Part shown: positions 7,206-13,713 of the stretch, in pieces
Position numbering within the stretch: position 1 is the stretch's first letter
How the letters are laid out: each line of letters opens with the position of its first letter
Assembly: GCA_023386675.1 (NCBI GenBank)
Contig: JAEWJG010000142.1
Span: forward strand, 1 to 18,255
Direction: 5' to 3'
Origin: Actinomycetes bacterium
GTDB lineage: Bacteria > Actinomycetota > Actinomycetes > Actinomycetales > Microbacteriaceae
Length of the DNA: 18,255 nucleotides
The notes under the pieces: generated by a model
What the model was told of the DNA's origin: nothing
The model's input: only the letters and a program-made list of their open reading frames with translations
The model's database searches: none
Made by a program: the position numbers and the translations under genes

Positions 7206-8506
7206 CCGACGTGAACCAGGCCCAGTTCGAGCGCGCACAGCGCGTCATCCCCGGCGGGGTAAACTCGCCGGTCCGCGCCTTCGGCTCGGTCGGCGGCACC
7301 CCGCGCTTCCTGGTGTCCGCCCGCGGACCGTACGTCACCGACGCCGAGGGGCGAGAGTACGTCGACCTCGTCGCGTCGTGGGGTCCGGCCATCCTGGGCC
7401 ACGCGCATCCCGCCGTCGTGGAGGCCGTGCAGCAGGCGGCCGCGCGCGGCCTGTCGTTCGGCGCGTCCACCCCGGCGGAGACGGAGCTCGCGGAGGCTGT
7501 GATCGGCCGCGTTCCGTTCGTCGAGAAGCTGCGGCTGGTGTCCACCGGCACCGAGGCGACGATGAGCGCGATCCGCCTGGCCCGCGGTTTCACGGGCCGC
7601 CCGCTGCTCATCAAGTTCGCCGGCCACTATCACGGCCACTCGGACGGCCTCCTCGCGCAGGCGGGCTCCGGTCTCGCAACCCTCGCGCTTCCCGGCTCGG
7701 CCGGCGTGACCGAGGCGACGGCCGCGCAGACCATCGTGCTGCCGTACAACGACCTGGACGCCGTCCGCGCCGTCTTCGAGGCGCAGGGCCCGGACATCGC
7801 CGCCGTCATCACGGAGGCCGCCGCCGCGAACATGGGCGTCGTCCCGCCGGAGCCCGGCTTCAACGCTGCGCTCACCGAGATCGCGCACGAGTTCGGCGCT
7901 CTCGTCATCCTCGACGAGGTGCTGACCGGTTTCCGCGTCAGCGAGGCCGGCTACTGGGGACTCGACCGCGGTTACACGCCCGACCTCGTCACCTTCGGCA
8001 AAGTCATCGGCGGCGGGATGCCGCTGGCGGCACTCGGCGGACGTGCCGAGATCATGGACTTCCTGGCCCCGGCCGGGCCGGTCTACCAGGCGGGCACGTT
8101 GTCGGGGAACCCGGTCGCTGTCGCCGCGGGCCTCGCGACCCTGGCGCACGCCGACGCGGCCGTCTACGAGCGGCTGGATGCGGTGGCCGGCACGATCTCC
8201 ACCGCGGTGTCGGACGCGCTGACCGCCGAGGGCGTCGCCCACCGCGTCCAGCACGCAGGCAACCTGTTCAGCTTCGTGTTCGGTGACTTCGCCGAGGCTC
8301 CGAAGACGTACGCCGAGGTGCAGCGGCAGGAGGCGTTCCGCTACCGGGCCTTCTTCCACGCGATGCTCGACGCGGGCGTCTCGCTGCCGCCGAGCGTCTT
8401 CGAGGCGTGGTTCGTCACCGCCGCCCACGACGACGTGGCCGTCTCCCGCATCCTGGATGCGCTCCCCGCCGCAGCCCGCGCCGCCACCTCCGCCACCCCC
8501 GCCTAA
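7202..8506 (+). CDS. hemL: Glutamate-1-semialdehyde 2,1-aminomutase
   Basis: HemL isomerises glutamate-1-semialdehyde to 5-aminolevulinate, using PLP/PMP, in the C5 pathway. The 434-residue product shows RVIPGGVNSPVRAFGSVGG, VDLVASWGPAILGHAHP, the STGTEATMSAIRLARGFTGR phosphate-binding region, FAGHYHGHSDG, ILDEVLTGFR, and the PLP lysine in TFGKVIGGGMPLAA (about K267). The ATG at 7202 overlaps the hemB stop (ATGA) and is preferred over GTG 7193, which would lengthen the overlap. The C-terminus is alanine-rich. It is the last gene of the heme cluster, followed by the spacer hairpin. The partner HemA (glutamyl-tRNA reductase) is not in the window. Confidence 0.96.
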   Translation: MTDVNQAQFERAQRVIPGGVNSPVRAFGSVGGTPRFLVSARGPYVTDAEGREYVDLVASWGPAILGHAHPAVVEAVQQAAARGLSFGASTPAETELAEAVIGRVPFVEKLRLVSTGTEATMSAIRLARGFTGRPLLIKFAGHYHGHSDGLLAQAGSGLATLALPGSAGVTEATAAQTIVLPYNDLDAVRAVFEAQGPDIAAVITEAAAANMGVVPPEPGFNAALTEIAHEFGALVILDEVLTGFRVSEAGYWGLDRGYTPDLVTFGKVIGGGMPLAALGGRAEIMDFLAPAGPVYQAGTLSGNPVAVAAGLATLAHADAAVYERLDAVAGTISTAVSDALTAEGVAHRVQHAGNLFSFVFGDFAEAPKTYAEVQRQEAFRYRAFFHAMLDAGVSLPPSVFEAWFVTAAHDDVAVSRILDALPAAARAATSATPA

Positions 8507-8514
8507 CCCCCCCC

Positions 8515-8540
8515 GCCTCCCCACCCCGCCTCCCCACCCC
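8515..8540. repeat. Two tandem copies of a 13-bp C-rich unit
   Basis: GCCTCCCCACCCC occurs at 8515-8527 and again, perfectly, at 8528-8540, right after a run of eight C downstream of the hemL stop. On the - strand this is a G-rich tract with several G3-G4 runs. It borders the left arm of the spacer hairpin. Confidence 0.85.
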
Positions 8541-8542
8541 GC

Positions 8543-8598
8543 GAAGTGCAGCTTCTTGCGGTCGACACGCCGTCGCACTGCGCAACAAGCTGCACTTC
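8543..8598. terminator. Large imperfect hairpin between converging hemL and the 78-residue gene
   Basis: The arms at 8543-8560 (GAAGTGCAGCTTCTTGCG) and 8581-8598 (CGCAACAAGCTGCACTTC) are inverted repeats of 18 bp with one mismatch. The 20-nt loop contains a further CGAC/GTCG mini-stem (8563-8566 with 8572-8575), so the structure could be nearly continuous. It lies between two converging transcription units and can fold in either transcript, which suits a bidirectional terminator, although there is no U-tract. It could instead be a copy of a dispersed palindromic (REP-like) element; that cannot be tested from one window. Confidence 0.6.
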
Positions 8599-8605
8599 AC
8601 GCGAT

Positions 8606-8633
8606 GGGCGGGGAGGAGGGGCGGAGCGGGGGG
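8606..8633 (+). other. G-quadruplex-type motif beside the spacer hairpin
   Basis: The G-runs GGG (8606-8608), GGGG (8610-8613), GGGG (8618-8621) and GGGGGG (8628-8633) are separated by 1, 4 and 6 nt, meeting the usual G3+N1-7 pattern. The C-rich tract on the other side of the hairpin has comparable runs on the opposite strand. Whether it folds in vivo is unknown. Confidence 0.5.
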
Positions 8634-8646
8634 AGAGGCGCGCGGG

Positions 8647-8883
8647 TCACGCGTCGGGCGCCGCAGGCTCCCGGGAGAGCGACTCGACGTACGTGTAGGT
8701 GGCCGACGCCGGCCAGCCGTCCGCGTCCAGCAGTGCGTAGACGTCGAAGTTCAGCGTCCCGCCGCCGCCGGCCGCGCGGCGAAGGGTCCGCGGCGGGGCA
8801 TCCGACGACGACCGCACCGTGACCGTCTGCGGCTCGGCGCCCGAACGCAGAAGGCGGGCGCGGAAGGTGGTGGTCCGGGTCAC
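8647..8883 (-). CDS. Small conserved-looking protein of unknown function (78 aa)
   Basis: I do not recognise a named family. The product is 78 residues, starts TRTTTFRARLLRSG and contains a glycine stretch (AAGGGGTLNFDVYALLDADGW), then PASATYTYVESLSREP. It is soluble, with no signal or membrane segment, and the alternating pattern suggests beta strands. The GTG start (8881-8883) is preceded on the - strand by GGGAGAG about 8 nt upstream, a plausible ribosome site. It follows the sugar permease gene after a 42-nt gap holding a small hairpin and may be the last gene of that operon. Codon usage matches its neighbours (GC-rich third positions), which supports it being real. Confidence 0.65.
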   Translation of the reverse strand: MTRTTTFRARLLRSGAEPQTVTVRSSSDAPPRTLRRAAGGGGTLNFDVYALLDADGWPASATYTYVESLSREPAAPDA

Positions 8884-8900
8884 CCCACCACTCTCCCACG

Positions 8901-8917
8901 CCCGCCTGTCGTGCGGG
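8901..8917. other. Small inverted repeat after the permease gene
   Basis: CCCGC (8901-8905) and GCGGG (8913-8917) could form a 5-bp stem with a 7-nt loop just after the permease stop on the - strand. It may partly attenuate transcription before the 78-residue gene, but the stem is short and has no U-tract, so it is weak. Confidence 0.25.
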
Positions 8918-8925
8918 ACCGCCGC

Positions 8926-10212
8926 CTACGCTTGGCCGTGCGACTCGCGCGACCGCCGCGACAGCGAGTCGATGATGACCGCGAGCAGCAGCACCGCGCC
9001 GGTGATCATGAACCGGTACGACGAGTCGAGGTTCATCAGCGTCAGGCCGTTCGAGATCGACTGGATGACCAGGATGCCGAGCAGCGCAGACCACGCCGAA
9101 CCGCGTCCGCCGAAGAGGCTCGTGCCGCCGATCACCGCCGCCGCGATCGCGTTCAGGTTGGTGTCCGTTCCGCCGGAGGACGCGCTCACCGACGCGAGGC
9201 GGGCCGCGGCGAGCAGGCCGCCGACCGCCGCGACCGTCGCCGTCAGCACGAACACGCTGATGAACACCCGGTTCACCTTGATGCCGGCGCGTCGGGCCGC
9301 CTCCACCGAGCCGCCCACCGCGAAGATCGAGCGGCCCCAGCGGGTGCGGGTCAGGAAGAAGTTCATCAGCACCACGAGCACGACGAAGAACAGGAACATC
9401 GCTCCCGTCCCGCGGTCCGTCGACAGGTACCAGACGCTGATGCACAGCCCGACGAGCAGCAGCAGCGCCTTCACCGCAACGATGGTCATCGATCCCTCGG
9501 ACAGCCCGGCCCTCCGGCGGCGGACGTTGCGCCGGAAGTCCGAGTAGAACATCCCGCCGGCCGCGATCACCGCGAGCGCATAGGCCGCCCACGGCGGAAG
9601 GAACCACTGCTGTGCGAACTGCACGATCCAGGAGTCGTACGGGATGTTGATCGAGCTGTTCGGACCGAGGATCCACAGCTGCAGGCCGAGGAACCCGAGC
9701 AGACCGGCCAGCGTGATCACGAAGCTCGGGACGCCGAACCGCGTGAACAGGAAGCCGTAGAGCAGGCCGATCGCCGATCCCGCGAGGATCGCGACGATGA
9801 CCGTCAACCACAGCGGCCAGTTCAGATGCGTGAAGCCGACGCCCAGGATGGCCGCCGCGACACCGCTGACCGAGCCGACCGACAGGTCGATCTGCCCGAG
9901 CAGCAGCACCAGCACGATGCCGATCGAGATCGTGCCGATCGCAGCGCACTGCAGGGTGAGGTTGACGAGGTTGTTCGCGCTGAGGAAGTTCGGGTTCAGG
10001 ATCTGGAAGACGACCCAGATCACCACGAGCCCGATGACGACCGGCAGCGACCCGAGGTCGCCGACGCGGACGCGGCGGCCGAAGGCGCGGACCGCGCCCA
10101 GCAGCCCCTCGTCCCGGATGAGCCGCTCATCCTGGAGGTCGCTCGCGACCTGCGCAGGCGACTCGCCATCGATGCGCTCGGCCGCCCCGGTGGGCTGGTC
10201 TGCCTTGGTCAT
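8926..10212 (-). CDS. Sugar ABC transporter permease (XylH/RbsC type)
   Basis: This is the membrane subunit of a CUT2-class monosaccharide importer (428 residues). About ten hydrophobic helices follow a roughly 55-residue cytoplasmic N-terminus. The hallmark GIVLVLLLGQIDLSVGSVSG segment, the FGVPSFVITLAGLLGFLGLQ region, the TRWGRSIFAVGGSVEAARRAGI loop (the likely ATPase-coupling EAA-like loop) and the ending AVIGGTSLFGGRGSAWSALL are all present. It is longer than RbsC (about 320) and nearer XylH in size; the extra length lies in a charged loop SDFRRNVRRRRAGLSEGS in the middle. The start overlaps the upstream ATPase stop by 4 nt. The sugar is not determined; xylose is the best guess from the binding protein. 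Confidence 0.92.
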   Translation of the reverse strand: MTKADQPTGAAERIDGESPAQVASDLQDERLIRDEGLLGAVRAFGRRVRVGDLGSLPVVIGLVVIWVVFQILNPNFLSANNLVNLTLQCAAIGTISIGIVLVLLLGQIDLSVGSVSGVAAAILGVGFTHLNWPLWLTVIVAILAGSAIGLLYGFLFTRFGVPSFVITLAGLLGFLGLQLWILGPNSSINIPYDSWIVQFAQQWFLPPWAAYALAVIAAGGMFYSDFRRNVRRRRAGLSEGSMTIVAVKALLLLVGLCISVWYLSTDRGTGAMFLFFVVLVVLMNFFLTRTRWGRSIFAVGGSVEAARRAGIKVNRVFISVFVLTATVAAVGGLLAAARLASVSASSGGTDTNLNAIAAAVIGGTSLFGGRGSAWSALLGILVIQSISNGLTLMNLDSSYRFMITGAVLLLAVIIDSLSRRSRESHGQA

Positions 10213-11045
10213 GCTTCCGGGCTCCGTTCCGGGGTCTCTTCGGCTTCCATGAGCCGCTCGGCGCGGCGGACGACGACGTTGTCCGTGGCGCCGGTGATGG
10301 CGGAGATGATCTCCTCGTAGCTGACGTCCGGCACCCGGAAGTCGCCGTTGTTGCGTCCGAGCCGCAGCACCGCGACCCGGTCGGCGACGGCCTGCACGTC
10401 GGCCATGTTGTGGCTGATCAGGATGACGCCCAGCCCGCGCTCGCGCAGGCGCTCGATCAGGTTGAGCACCTCAGCGGTCTGCGCGACGCCGAGCGCGGCG
10501 GTCGGCTCGTCGAGGATCACGACGCGCGGCTCGCCGATGAGCGAGCGGGCGATCGCGACGGTCTGCCGCTGTCCGCCGGACAGTGACGCGACGGCGATGC
10601 GGACCGACGGGATGCGCGCCGAGAGCTGGCGGAGGAGGCTCCAGGAGCGCTTCTCCATCTCCTCCTCGTCGAGCGTCCCCTTGGCGATCTCGCGGCCGAG
10701 GAAGAGGTTCGAGACGACGTCCAGGTTGTCGCAGAGGGCGAGGTCCTGGAACACCGTCGCGATGCCGAGCTCGCGCGAGGCGGCCGGCGACGGGATGCTC
10801 ACCTCCTGGCCGTCGAACTCGATCGTCCCGGAGTCCTGCGGGTGCACCCCGGCGAGGATCTTGACGAGCGTCGACTTTCCGGCGCCGTTGTCGCCGACGA
10901 GGGCGACGACCTCCCCGGCGTAGACGTCGAGGTGGATGTCGGTAAGCGCTTGGACGGCGCCGAATCCCTTCGAGACCCCGCGGAGCGAGAGGACGGGCCG
11001 GCGGGTCGACCGGTCCTCGTCCACGATGGCGGATTCCATGGTCAC
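10209..11045 (-). CDS. Sugar ABC transporter ATP-binding protein, single-domain
   Basis: This 278-residue ATPase energises sugar uptake with the adjacent permease. It has Walker A GDNGAGKST (51-59), Q-loop VFQD (Q100), signature LSGGQRQ (155-161), Walker B VVILDEP with catalytic E180, and H-loop ISHN (H212). It has only one nucleotide-binding domain, whereas classic RbsA/XylG proteins (about 500 residues) carry two, so it would act as a homodimer, as in FrcA-like systems. GTG 11045 is chosen because AAGGAG lies 6 nt upstream; ATG 11039 would be 12 nt away. It follows the binding-protein gene across a 123-nt gap containing a strong hairpin. Confidence 0.93.
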   Translation of the reverse strand: MTMESAIVDEDRSTRRPVLSLRGVSKGFGAVQALTDIHLDVYAGEVVALVGDNGAGKSTLVKILAGVHPQDSGTIEFDGQEVSIPSPAASRELGIATVFQDLALCDNLDVVSNLFLGREIAKGTLDEEEMEKRSWSLLRQLSARIPSVRIAVASLSGGQRQTVAIARSLIGEPRVVILDEPTAALGVAQTAEVLNLIERLRERGLGVILISHNMADVQAVADRVAVLRLGRNNGDFRVPDVSYEEIISAITGATDNVVVRRAERLMEAEETPERSPEA

Positions 11046-11104
11046 GGCGTTCTCCTTCGAGCTGTGCGCTGCATGCTTCCTGTTCTCAGGCTAGAGCGGA
11101 ACCA

Positions 11105-11153
11105 CCCGGCCCGGGCTGCGCCATCCCAGAGGATGCGCGCGACCCGGGCCGGG
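11105..11153. other. Intercistronic hairpin between binding-protein and ATPase genes
   Basis: CCCGGCCCGGG (11105-11115) and CCCGGGCCGGG (11143-11153) are perfect 11-bp inverted arms. Inside them CATCC (11122-11126) and GGATG (11131-11135) form a second stem with a 4-nt loop. In the - strand transcript this lies just after the binding-protein stop, with no U-tract. Such hairpins in ABC importer operons commonly protect the upstream message or partly terminate it, giving more binding protein than ATPase and permease. That role is inferred here. Confidence 0.7.
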
Positions 11154-11168
11154 TTCGTCCTTCGCGGA

Positions 11169-12284
11169 TTACTTGATGCCGTACTTGTCGCAGGCGGCCT
11201 TGTAGTCGGCGGTGCAGATCTTCGACGCCGAGTCGGAGCCGTAGAACTCGTCCTTGACGACCGTCGACTCGATGTTGTCCGTCGTGACCGCGACCGGGGT
11301 CAGCAGGAACGACTGGATCGACGCGCCGCCGGCGGTGTTGACCGTGGTGTCGCCCTTCGGCTTGTCGCCCTTGGTCAGCGAGACAGCGAGCTCTGCGGCC
11401 TTCTCGGCTTCCGGCTTGAGGGCCTTGTAGACCGTCATGTACTGGTCGCCGGCGAGGATGCGCTGGATGCCCGCGAGCTCAGCGTCCTGACCGGTCACCG
11501 GGGGCAGCGGGCTGACGTTGGCCGCCTTCATGGCCGCGATCGCGCCACCGCCGGTGCCGTCGTTCGCCGCGTAGACGCCCTTGATCTGGTCCTTGAACTG
11601 CGAGACCTGGCCGGCCACCCAGTCCTGGGCCTTCGCCGGGTCCCATCCTGGGGTGTCGTACTCGGCGAGCACCTTGAAGCCGCTGGAGTCGATGACGCTG
11701 TGGGCGCCCTTCTTGAACAGGGTGGCGTTGTTGTCCGTCGGCGAGCCGTTGACCATGAGGATGCCGGCGCCCGAGGCCACGCCGTCCTTCTTCAGCTTGT
11801 CGACCAGCGCCTGGCCCTGCAGCTTCCCGACCTTCTCGTTGTCGAACGAGATGTAGTAGTCGCTGTCCTTGCTGTTGATCAGGCGGTCGTACGAGATGAC
11901 GGGCACGTTCTTCGCCTTAGCCTCGCCGACGATCGAGGCGGCCGCCTCACCATCGAACGGGTCGAGGACGAGGACCTTGACGCCCTGGGTCAGCATCGAC
12001 TCCGCCTGCTGCTGCTGCTTGCTGGCGTCGCCGTCCGCGTTCGCGTAGAGGACCTTGCAGCCGGAGCACAGCTCCTTGACCTTGGCCTCGAAGAAGGGCT
12101 TGTCGGCGGCCTCGTAGCGGGCCGTGACGGAGTCGGGCAGGAGAAGGCCGATCTGAGCGTTAGCCGCATTGGCCGTGCCGTTGCCCGAACTGTTTCCGGA
12201 GCCGTTGGAACACGCTGTGAGGGTGACGGCTGTGAGCAGGATCGTCGCCGATGCGATGACCGCTCTCTTGGTGGCGATCTTCAT
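11169..12284 (-). CDS. Sugar-binding lipoprotein of ABC transporter (XylF-like)
   Basis: This 371-residue extracellular lipoprotein captures a sugar for the adjacent importer. It has a basic N-terminus (MKIATKR), a hydrophobic core, and the lipobox LTAC with the lipidated cysteine at residue 25, then a Ser/Gly/Asn linker. The mature part is a periplasmic-binding-protein-1-type fold with XylF-like motifs: ANADGDASKQQQQAESMLTQ, VLVLDPFDGEAAASIV, VISYDRLINSKDSDYYISFD and GVYAANDGTGGGAI. ATG 12284 is well supported by GGAGG 7 nt upstream and by the signal peptide; the frame is open further upstream without such support. A D-xylose-type ligand is suggested by resemblance only. A promoter overlapped by a palindromic operator lies upstream. 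Confidence 0.94.
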   Translation of the reverse strand: MKIATKRAVIASATILLTAVTLTACSNGSGNSSGNGTANAANAQIGLLLPDSVTARYEAADKPFFEAKVKELCSGCKVLYANADGDASKQQQQAESMLTQGVKVLVLDPFDGEAAASIVGEAKAKNVPVISYDRLINSKDSDYYISFDNEKVGKLQGQALVDKLKKDGVASGAGILMVNGSPTDNNATLFKKGAHSVIDSSGFKVLAEYDTPGWDPAKAQDWVAGQVSQFKDQIKGVYAANDGTGGGAIAAMKAANVSPLPPVTGQDAELAGIQRILAGDQYMTVYKALKPEAEKAAELAVSLTKGDKPKGDTTVNTAGGASIQSFLLTPVAVTTDNIESTVVKDEFYGSDSASKICTADYKAACDKYGIK

Positions 12285-12305
12285 TGAAAAACCTCCGATT
12301 CGGGA

Positions 12306-12321
12306 CCGCCTTCGTTGGCGG
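12306..12321 (-). other. Small hairpin at the 5' end of the binding-protein leader
   Basis: CCGCC and GGCGG form a perfect 5-bp stem with a 6-nt loop, just after the predicted transcript start (near 12323) and upstream of the ribosome site (12292-12296). A 5'-terminal stem like this may stabilise the mRNA. This is inference from position. Confidence 0.35.
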
Positions 12322-12329
12322 CTGCGTTG

Positions 12330-12358
12330 AGTGTGCCAGGTGGAGGATTTGGCGTCAA
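12330..12358 (-). promoter_or_regulatory. Promoter of the sugar ABC transporter operon
   Basis: On the - strand TTGACG (12353-12358) is one base from the -35 consensus. After exactly 17 nt comes CACACT (12330-12335), a weak -10 that keeps A at position 2 and T at position 6. The predicted start near 12323 leaves a leader of about 38 nt. The -35 lies inside the palindromic operator, so a bound repressor would block polymerase. Confidence 0.6.
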
Positions 12359-12371
12359 GACTTGAAGCCAA
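12349..12371. promoter_or_regulatory. 23-bp palindrome, probable ROK repressor operator
   Basis: On the - strand the arms TTGGCTTCAAG and CTTGACGCCAA flank a single central T. Ten of eleven positions pair (one A/C difference). It overlaps the -35 box of the sugar transporter operon and lies 53 nt downstream of the end of the ROK repressor gene. Palindromes of this length at this position are typical of ROK/XylR-type operators. I saw no second copy in front of the ROK gene. Confidence 0.7.
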
Positions 12372-12423
12372 CGGATTCGGTAACGGTTCCCGCCCGTCTT
12401 CGGGGGCCAGGATGAGAGCGCGT

Positions 12424-13605
12424 TCAGTACGAGACGCCGCCGGAGGTGATCGACACGCAGTCGACGGCGTAGGCGACGGCTCCGAGAGCTGCGGCGCGCG
12501 TCCCGAGCTGGCCCTGCACGATGTCCGGCATGAGGTCCGGGTTCACGATGATCGACCGTTCGACCGCGTGACGCATCGGTCCGAGCAGCAGCTCGCCTGC
12601 GCGGGCCAGCTCCCCGCCGACGACGACCCGCTCGGGGTCCAGCAGGTTGCAGAGGTTGGCGGTCGCCACGCCGATGTGCCGCCCCGCGTCCGCGATCGCG
12701 CGGATGCAGCGCGCGTCGCCGGCCATCGCCTGGATCACCACGTCCCCGAGCTTCAGGCTGCCGAGGTGGTCGCGCAGTTCGTCCAGGATGGCCGGGCCGC
12801 CCGCCAGCGCCTCCAGGCAGCCGCGGTTGCCGCAGCGGCAGAGCGGTCCGTTCTCGCGGATGGTGGTGTGCCCGAACTCACCCGCGACACCGTGGTTGCC
12901 GCGGAACACCTGGCCGTTCAGGATGAGGCCCGCGCCGATCCCGTCGCCCACATCGAGCGTGATCGTGTTGCGCTTTCCCCGGCCGGCGCCGAACCGCGAC
13001 TCGCCCAGCGCCGCCAGATTGGCCGAGTTGTCGATGAACACCGGCCGCTTGATCCGGCGTTCCATCGACTCGGCGATCACCACGCCGTCCCAGCCGCGCA
13101 TGATGCCGCTGCGCGCGATCGTCCCGCTGGCGCGGTCGATCGGAGCGGGCACGGCGAGCCCGACGGCGAGCAGGTCGTCGTGGGAGGCGTCCACCGAGTC
13201 CAGCATGTCGTTGAGCAGCAGGGACACCTTGTCCAGCTCGTTGTCGGCGCGGTGGTCGCGGGCCAGCGGCATGTGGTTCTCGGCGACGACCGTGTGCGCC
13301 ACGTCGGCGAGCGCGACGCGCAGGTGGCGCGTGGAGAAGTGGACGCCGACGACGAGTCCGAGCGCGTGCGCCAGCGTGACGTGCTGGGCGCGCCGTCCGG
13401 AACGGATGCTCTGCGTCGTATGCAGGACGCCGGAGGTCGAGAGCTCCTTGACGATGTTCGAGACGGTCGCGGGGGAGAGGCCCGTCGCGCCCGCCAGCTC
13501 GACCTGCGTGAGACCGCCGTGCTTCTTGATGGCGTCGACGATGCGGGCTCGGTTGGCTTCACGAAGTGAAGTCTGCGAACCCGGAGTTCGTCGCTGCGTT
13601 GCCAC
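12424..13605 (-). CDS. ROK-family transcriptional repressor
   Basis: This 393-residue regulator (NagC/XylR type) has an N-terminal winged helix-turn-helix (about residues 14-61, with LTQVELAGATGLSPATVSNI) followed by a ROK sugar-binding domain. The ROK zinc motif is intact: GEFGHTTI then CRCGNRGC (C256, C258, C263). Kinase features are lost: the N-terminal DIGGT phosphate loop is replaced by GVHFSTRH, and the catalytic Asp of the NDAN-type motif is Ser194 in IDNSANLAALGE. It should therefore sense sugar rather than phosphorylate it. The GTG at 13605 follows a TATCCT box by 7 nt, so it is probably leaderless. It lies directly upstream of, and in the same orientation as, the sugar ABC operon, its likely target. 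Confidence 0.92.
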   Translation of the reverse strand: MATQRRTPGSQTSLREANRARIVDAIKKHGGLTQVELAGATGLSPATVSNIVKELSTSGVLHTTQSIRSGRRAQHVTLAHALGLVVGVHFSTRHLRVALADVAHTVVAENHMPLARDHRADNELDKVSLLLNDMLDSVDASHDDLLAVGLAVPAPIDRASGTIARSGIMRGWDGVVIAESMERRIKRPVFIDNSANLAALGESRFGAGRGKRNTITLDVGDGIGAGLILNGQVFRGNHGVAGEFGHTTIRENGPLCRCGNRGCLEALAGGPAILDELRDHLGSLKLGDVVIQAMAGDARCIRAIADAGRHIGVATANLCNLLDPERVVVGGELARAGELLLGPMRHAVERSIIVNPDLMPDIVQGQLGTRAAALGAVAYAVDCVSITSGGVSY

Positions 13606-13612
13606 GACGAGA

Positions 13613-13618
13613 AGGATA
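13613..13618 (-). promoter_or_regulatory. Leaderless-type -10 box (TATCCT) for the ROK gene
   Basis: On the - strand TATCCT is followed by 7 nt and then the GTG start of the ROK repressor. No ribosome site is present. No good -35 hexamer was found at 16-18 nt. Confidence 0.55.
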
Positions 13619-13646
13619 CATGGCGGCGCATGCAGCGTTTCGCGAA

Positions 13647-13662
13647 TGTGAACGTGATCGCT
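13647..13662. promoter_or_regulatory. Weak CRP/GlxR-like half-palindrome between the divergent genes
   Basis: TGTGA-ACGTGA-TCGCT matches the TGTGA-N6-TCACA pattern at 8 of 10 positions. It is in the 108-nt gap between the ROK gene and the divergent 128-residue gene. A cAMP-type regulator would make sense for sugar uptake, but the right half is poor. Confidence 0.2.
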
Positions 13663-13701
13663 TTGTGAGGTTCCTATGGCCCACCGGGGCCGTCGGCTTG
13701 G

Positions 13702-13707
13702 CAGGAT
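13702..13707 (+). promoter_or_regulatory. Leaderless-type -10 box (CAGGAT) for the 128-residue gene
   Basis: CAGGAT differs from TANNNT only at the first base and ends 6 nt before the ATG at 13714. There is no ribosome site. A GGCCC/GGGCC inverted repeat (13678-13691) sits at the -35 position. Confidence 0.45.
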
Positions 13708-13713
13708 AGAGCT

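Noticed and set aside
5094..7238. 714-codon open frame on the - strand opposite hemC-hemD-hemB
   Set aside because: It is antisense to three well-supported heme genes, its translation is Arg/Gly/Asp-rich low complexity with no recognisable motif, and it is explained by the high GC content.
8515..8633. Repeats in the spacer as a CRISPR array or attachment site
   Set aside because: There are only two adjacent 13-mers without spacers, and no cas, integrase or tRNA gene nearby.
8407..10320. 637-codon + strand open frame opposite the sugar permease
   Set aside because: The translation is dominated by Arg/Asp/Gln repeats, overlaps a clear permease on the other strand, and runs through the spacer hairpin.
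12391..12407. Short CCCG/CGGG hairpin after the ROK stop as a terminator
   Set aside because: It has a four-pair core with mismatches and no U-tract; not convincing.
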